From Methanothrix sp. (GTDB lineage Archaea > Halobacteriota > Methanosarcinia > Methanotrichales > Methanotrichaceae), in NCBI GenBank assembly GCA_011391755.1, contig JAABPZ010000071.1, forward strand, positions 1 to 7,265: a stretch of DNA of 7,265 nucleotides. Reading direction: 5' to 3'. Shown here piece by piece: positions 6,896-7,265 of the stretch; the first letter of the stretch is position 1, and every line of letters begins with the position of its first letter. The translations under genes were made by a program, and so were the position numbers. Below the pieces are notes generated by a model. That model was not told the origin of the DNA and ran no database searches. It saw only the letters and a program-made list of their open reading frames with translations.

Positions 6896-7265
6896 ATGAG
6901 AATTCCAATCCATTTACCCATTGTCATACTGGTGCTGGTGATAGCCGGCTGCCTGGCCCCTACTGGAGAAAATAAACCGACCAAGGTTCTCTTGAAGACC
7001 AGCATGGGCGATATCACTTTGCAGCTCTACGACGACATGCCCACAACTACTGGAAACTTCCAAAAGCTCGTCGAGAAGGGATTCTACAACGGGGTAATCT
7101 TCCACAGAGTCATCGACGGCTTCATGATTCAGGGCGGAGATCCGGAGGGCACAGGCATGGGTGGACCGGGCTACGAAATTGCAGATGAGTTCACCGATCA
7201 CAACCGAAACGATCGCGGTACCATCAGTATGGCCAATTCCGGACCGAACACGGGCGGCAGCCAGT
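6896..7265 (+). CDS. Cyclophilin-type peptidyl-prolyl isomerase lipoprotein, 3' end missing
   Basis: The first 123 codons of the gene lie in the window, and the frame is open to the last base. The start ATG at 6896 opens a short signal peptide. A hydrophobic stretch at residues 7-18 leads to a lipobox, IAGC, at 16-19, so C19 should be lipid-modified and the protein anchored on the outer face of the membrane. After a short linker, the cyclophilin fold begins at about residue 30 with [15 protein letters not shown]. The catalytic block [15 protein letters not shown] at 69-83 holds the equivalents of human cyclophilin A H54, R55, F60 and Q63. [16 protein letters not shown] at 108-123 covers the next active-site strand. 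The protein catalyses cis-trans isomerisation of X-Pro bonds and probably helps fold exported proteins. About 50-60 residues are likely missing at the C-terminus. No Shine-Dalgarno is seen; TTAATTTAT about 28 bases upstream suggests leaderless transcription. Confidence 0.9.
   Translation, partial: MRIPIHLPIVILVLVIAGCLAPTGENKPTKVLLKTSMGDITLQLYDDMPTTTGNFQKLVEKGFYNGVIFHRVIDGFMIQGGDPEGTGMGGPGYEIADEFTDHNRNDRGTISMANSGPNTGGSQ

Overview
The window looks like chromosomal DNA of a methanogenic euryarchaeon, most plausibly from the Methanothrix (Methanosaeta) / Methanosarcinales side. This is an inference from gene content: an archaeal-type phosphoglycolate phosphatase, an archaeal Cdc48 with two AAA modules, a stand-alone euryarchaeal PRC-barrel protein, a cyclophilin lipoprotein, and AT-rich TATA-like boxes between GC-rich genes. 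No rRNA or marker gene is present to settle the genus.

Left block (1-1939, + strand). A HAD-family phosphoglycolate phosphatase is followed one base later by an OFA-type (oxalate/formate antiporter family) MFS transporter that starts with TTG. The two are almost certainly co-transcribed and probably translationally coupled. The phosphatase makes glycolate, so the transporter may move glycolate or a related small organic acid (inference).

Convergent gap (1940-2255). This 316-base stretch holds no confident gene. It contains a 50-codon minus-strand ORF that is probably a remnant, a near-perfect 20-bp palindrome, a short motif resembling insertion-sequence ends, an 8-T run that could end the left operon, and a short plus-strand open frame with no usable ATG.

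Middle block (2256-3977, - strand). One complete adenine deaminase gene serves purine salvage and has all the amidohydrolase metal-site motifs.

Divergent gap (3978-4260). It separates adenine deaminase from cdc48. It carries a large hairpin-forming inverted repeat built from 8-bp CTTTGTGN units, a second interleaved inverted repeat, and TATA-like boxes for cdc48.

Right block (4261-7265, + strand). A 737-codon Cdc48/VAT-type double-AAA ATPase is followed after 12 bases, in the same frame, by an 87-residue PRC-barrel protein (possible CdpB-type cell-division factor). After a 145-base gap comes a cyclophilin-type peptidyl-prolyl isomerase with a lipoprotein signal peptide, cut off by the window end. 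Cdc48 and cyclophilin both belong to protein quality control, but the gap and a separate TATA-like box suggest separate transcription.

Most of the window is ordinary housekeeping sequence. I see no convincing undescribed system. The items most worth checking are the structured repeat at 4021-4171, the phosphatase-transporter pair, the cdc48-PRC-barrel pair and the remnant region at 1940-2255.
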